A stretch of DNA of 6,161 nucleotides, taken from NCBI GenBank assembly GCA_031262135.1, contig JAISIG010000002.1, positions 1 to 6,161 of the forward strand. Direction: 5' to 3'. Source of the stretch: Endomicrobium sp. (GTDB lineage: Bacteria > Elusimicrobiota > Endomicrobiia > Endomicrobiales > Endomicrobiaceae). The notes below the pieces were generated by a model, which worked only from the letters and a program-made list of their open reading frames with translations, did not search any database and was not told where the DNA came from. Position numbers and translations under genes: made by a program. Shown piece by piece: positions 5,808 to 6,161 of this stretch (positions are counted from its first letter, which is position 1; each line of letters opens with the position of its first letter).

Positions 5808-6161
5808 TTAAATTATACTTCCAGCATTCATTTTAATTATTTTGTTGAACATATTTAAATGACTAGTATTATGAGTAACAAGTACAATAGTTATATTTTT
5901 ACACAGGTAAAATAATAAATACTCTATTTCTGCTCTAGTTTTATAATCTAAATTGGATGTTGGTTCATCTGCAAAAATTATTTTTGGTTTTTTGATCAAG
6001 GCTCTTACTATAGCTACTCTTTGTTGTTCACCACCAGATAACTCATTTGGAAAGAAATCTTGTTTATGTAATAACCCAACGTTATTTAAAAGTTTTTTAG
6101 CTAAAAGAATCTTTATATTTCTATTACTCCATACTGGAAGTAAAATATTTTCTATAACTGT
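5808..6161 (-). CDS. lolD: ABC transporter ATP-binding protein, LolD/MacB type (5' end outside window)
   Basis: The last 117 residues of an ABC ATPase; the frame stays open to the right edge of the window, so the start and Walker A are not seen. Visible are TVIENILLPVW just after the expected Q-loop, the ABC signature LSGGEQQRVAIVRAL, Walker B with catalytic glutamate IIFADEPTSNLD, and the H-loop LVTHN, followed by a short C-terminus. ENI-LP and ADEPTSNLD are typical of the LolD/MacB/FtsE group. LolD powers release of outer-membrane-bound lipoproteins from the inner membrane together with LolC/E. A TTG at 5999 is an internal codon, not the start. All ATP-hydrolysis residues in view are intact. 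The subgroup call (LolD rather than MacB or another exporter) is an inference; the gene ends 45 bases before the aminotransferase. Confidence 0.92.
   Translation of the reverse strand, partial: TVIENILLPVWSNRNIKILLAKKLLNNVGLLHKQDFFPNELSGGEQQRVAIVRALIKKPKIIFADEPTSNLDYKTRAEIEYLLFYLCKNITIVLVTHNTSHLNMFNKIIKMNAGSII

Noticed and set aside
5997..5999. TTG at 5999 as the start of a 63-residue protein
   Set aside because: The frame continues upstream to the window edge with a perfect ABC signature (LSGGEQQRVAIVRAL), so the TTG is internal.
1..6161. CRISPR arrays, insertion sequences, tRNA or rRNA genes, long repeats
   Set aside because: None seen on either strand; nearly all bases are accounted for by the genes listed, and no gap exceeds 97 bases.

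Overview
This window is a strongly AT-rich bacterial segment (roughly a quarter G+C by eye, not computed). About 96% of it is protein-coding, and every gene lies on the minus strand. The gaps between genes total only about 230 bases and several genes overlap. Low G+C, very tight packing and shortened proteins suggest a host-associated or otherwise reduced genome. The F-type ATP synthase genes run in one unbroken order (a, c, b, delta, alpha, gamma), unlike the split arrangement usual in Alphaproteobacteria. The LolD-like ABC ATPase hints at a Gram-negative envelope. The lineage cannot be fixed from the sequence alone; an AT-rich candidate-phylum or endosymbiont genome fits best.

Layout in the direction of transcription, from high to low coordinates. 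(1) 6161-5808: the 3' two thirds of a LolD/MacB-type ABC transporter ATPase, cut by the window edge. (2) 5762-4875: a PLP-dependent class IV (fold-type IV) aminotransferase. (3) 4844-3510: argininosuccinate lyase, argH, with an abnormally short N-terminus. (4) 3509-3413: the only sizeable gap, with a plausible sigma70-like promoter. (5) 3412-1: the ATP synthase operon atpB-atpE-atpF-atpH-atpA-atpG. The atpG start lies inside the end of atpA and only its first 14 codons are visible. No atpI precedes atpB.

The ATP synthase genes would build the membrane motor (a, c ring, b dimer), the stator cap (delta) and the catalytic head. The beta and epsilon genes are presumably beyond the left edge. The key residues of subunit a and the c-subunit carboxylate are intact, and the c subunit lacks the sodium ligands, so a working proton-coupled enzyme is likely. 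The first three genes share only direction and close spacing, and no common pathway is obvious.

I see no wholly new system here. The items worth a second look are departures from family norms: a delta subunit of about two thirds normal length, a c subunit with a mixed Gly/Ala packing motif, an alpha P-loop with Gly for Gln, an aminotransferase with Gly in place of the glutamate that normally contacts PLP, an ArgH lacking its N-terminal LWGGRF segment, and a ten-base poly-A tract at the atpA/atpG overlap.
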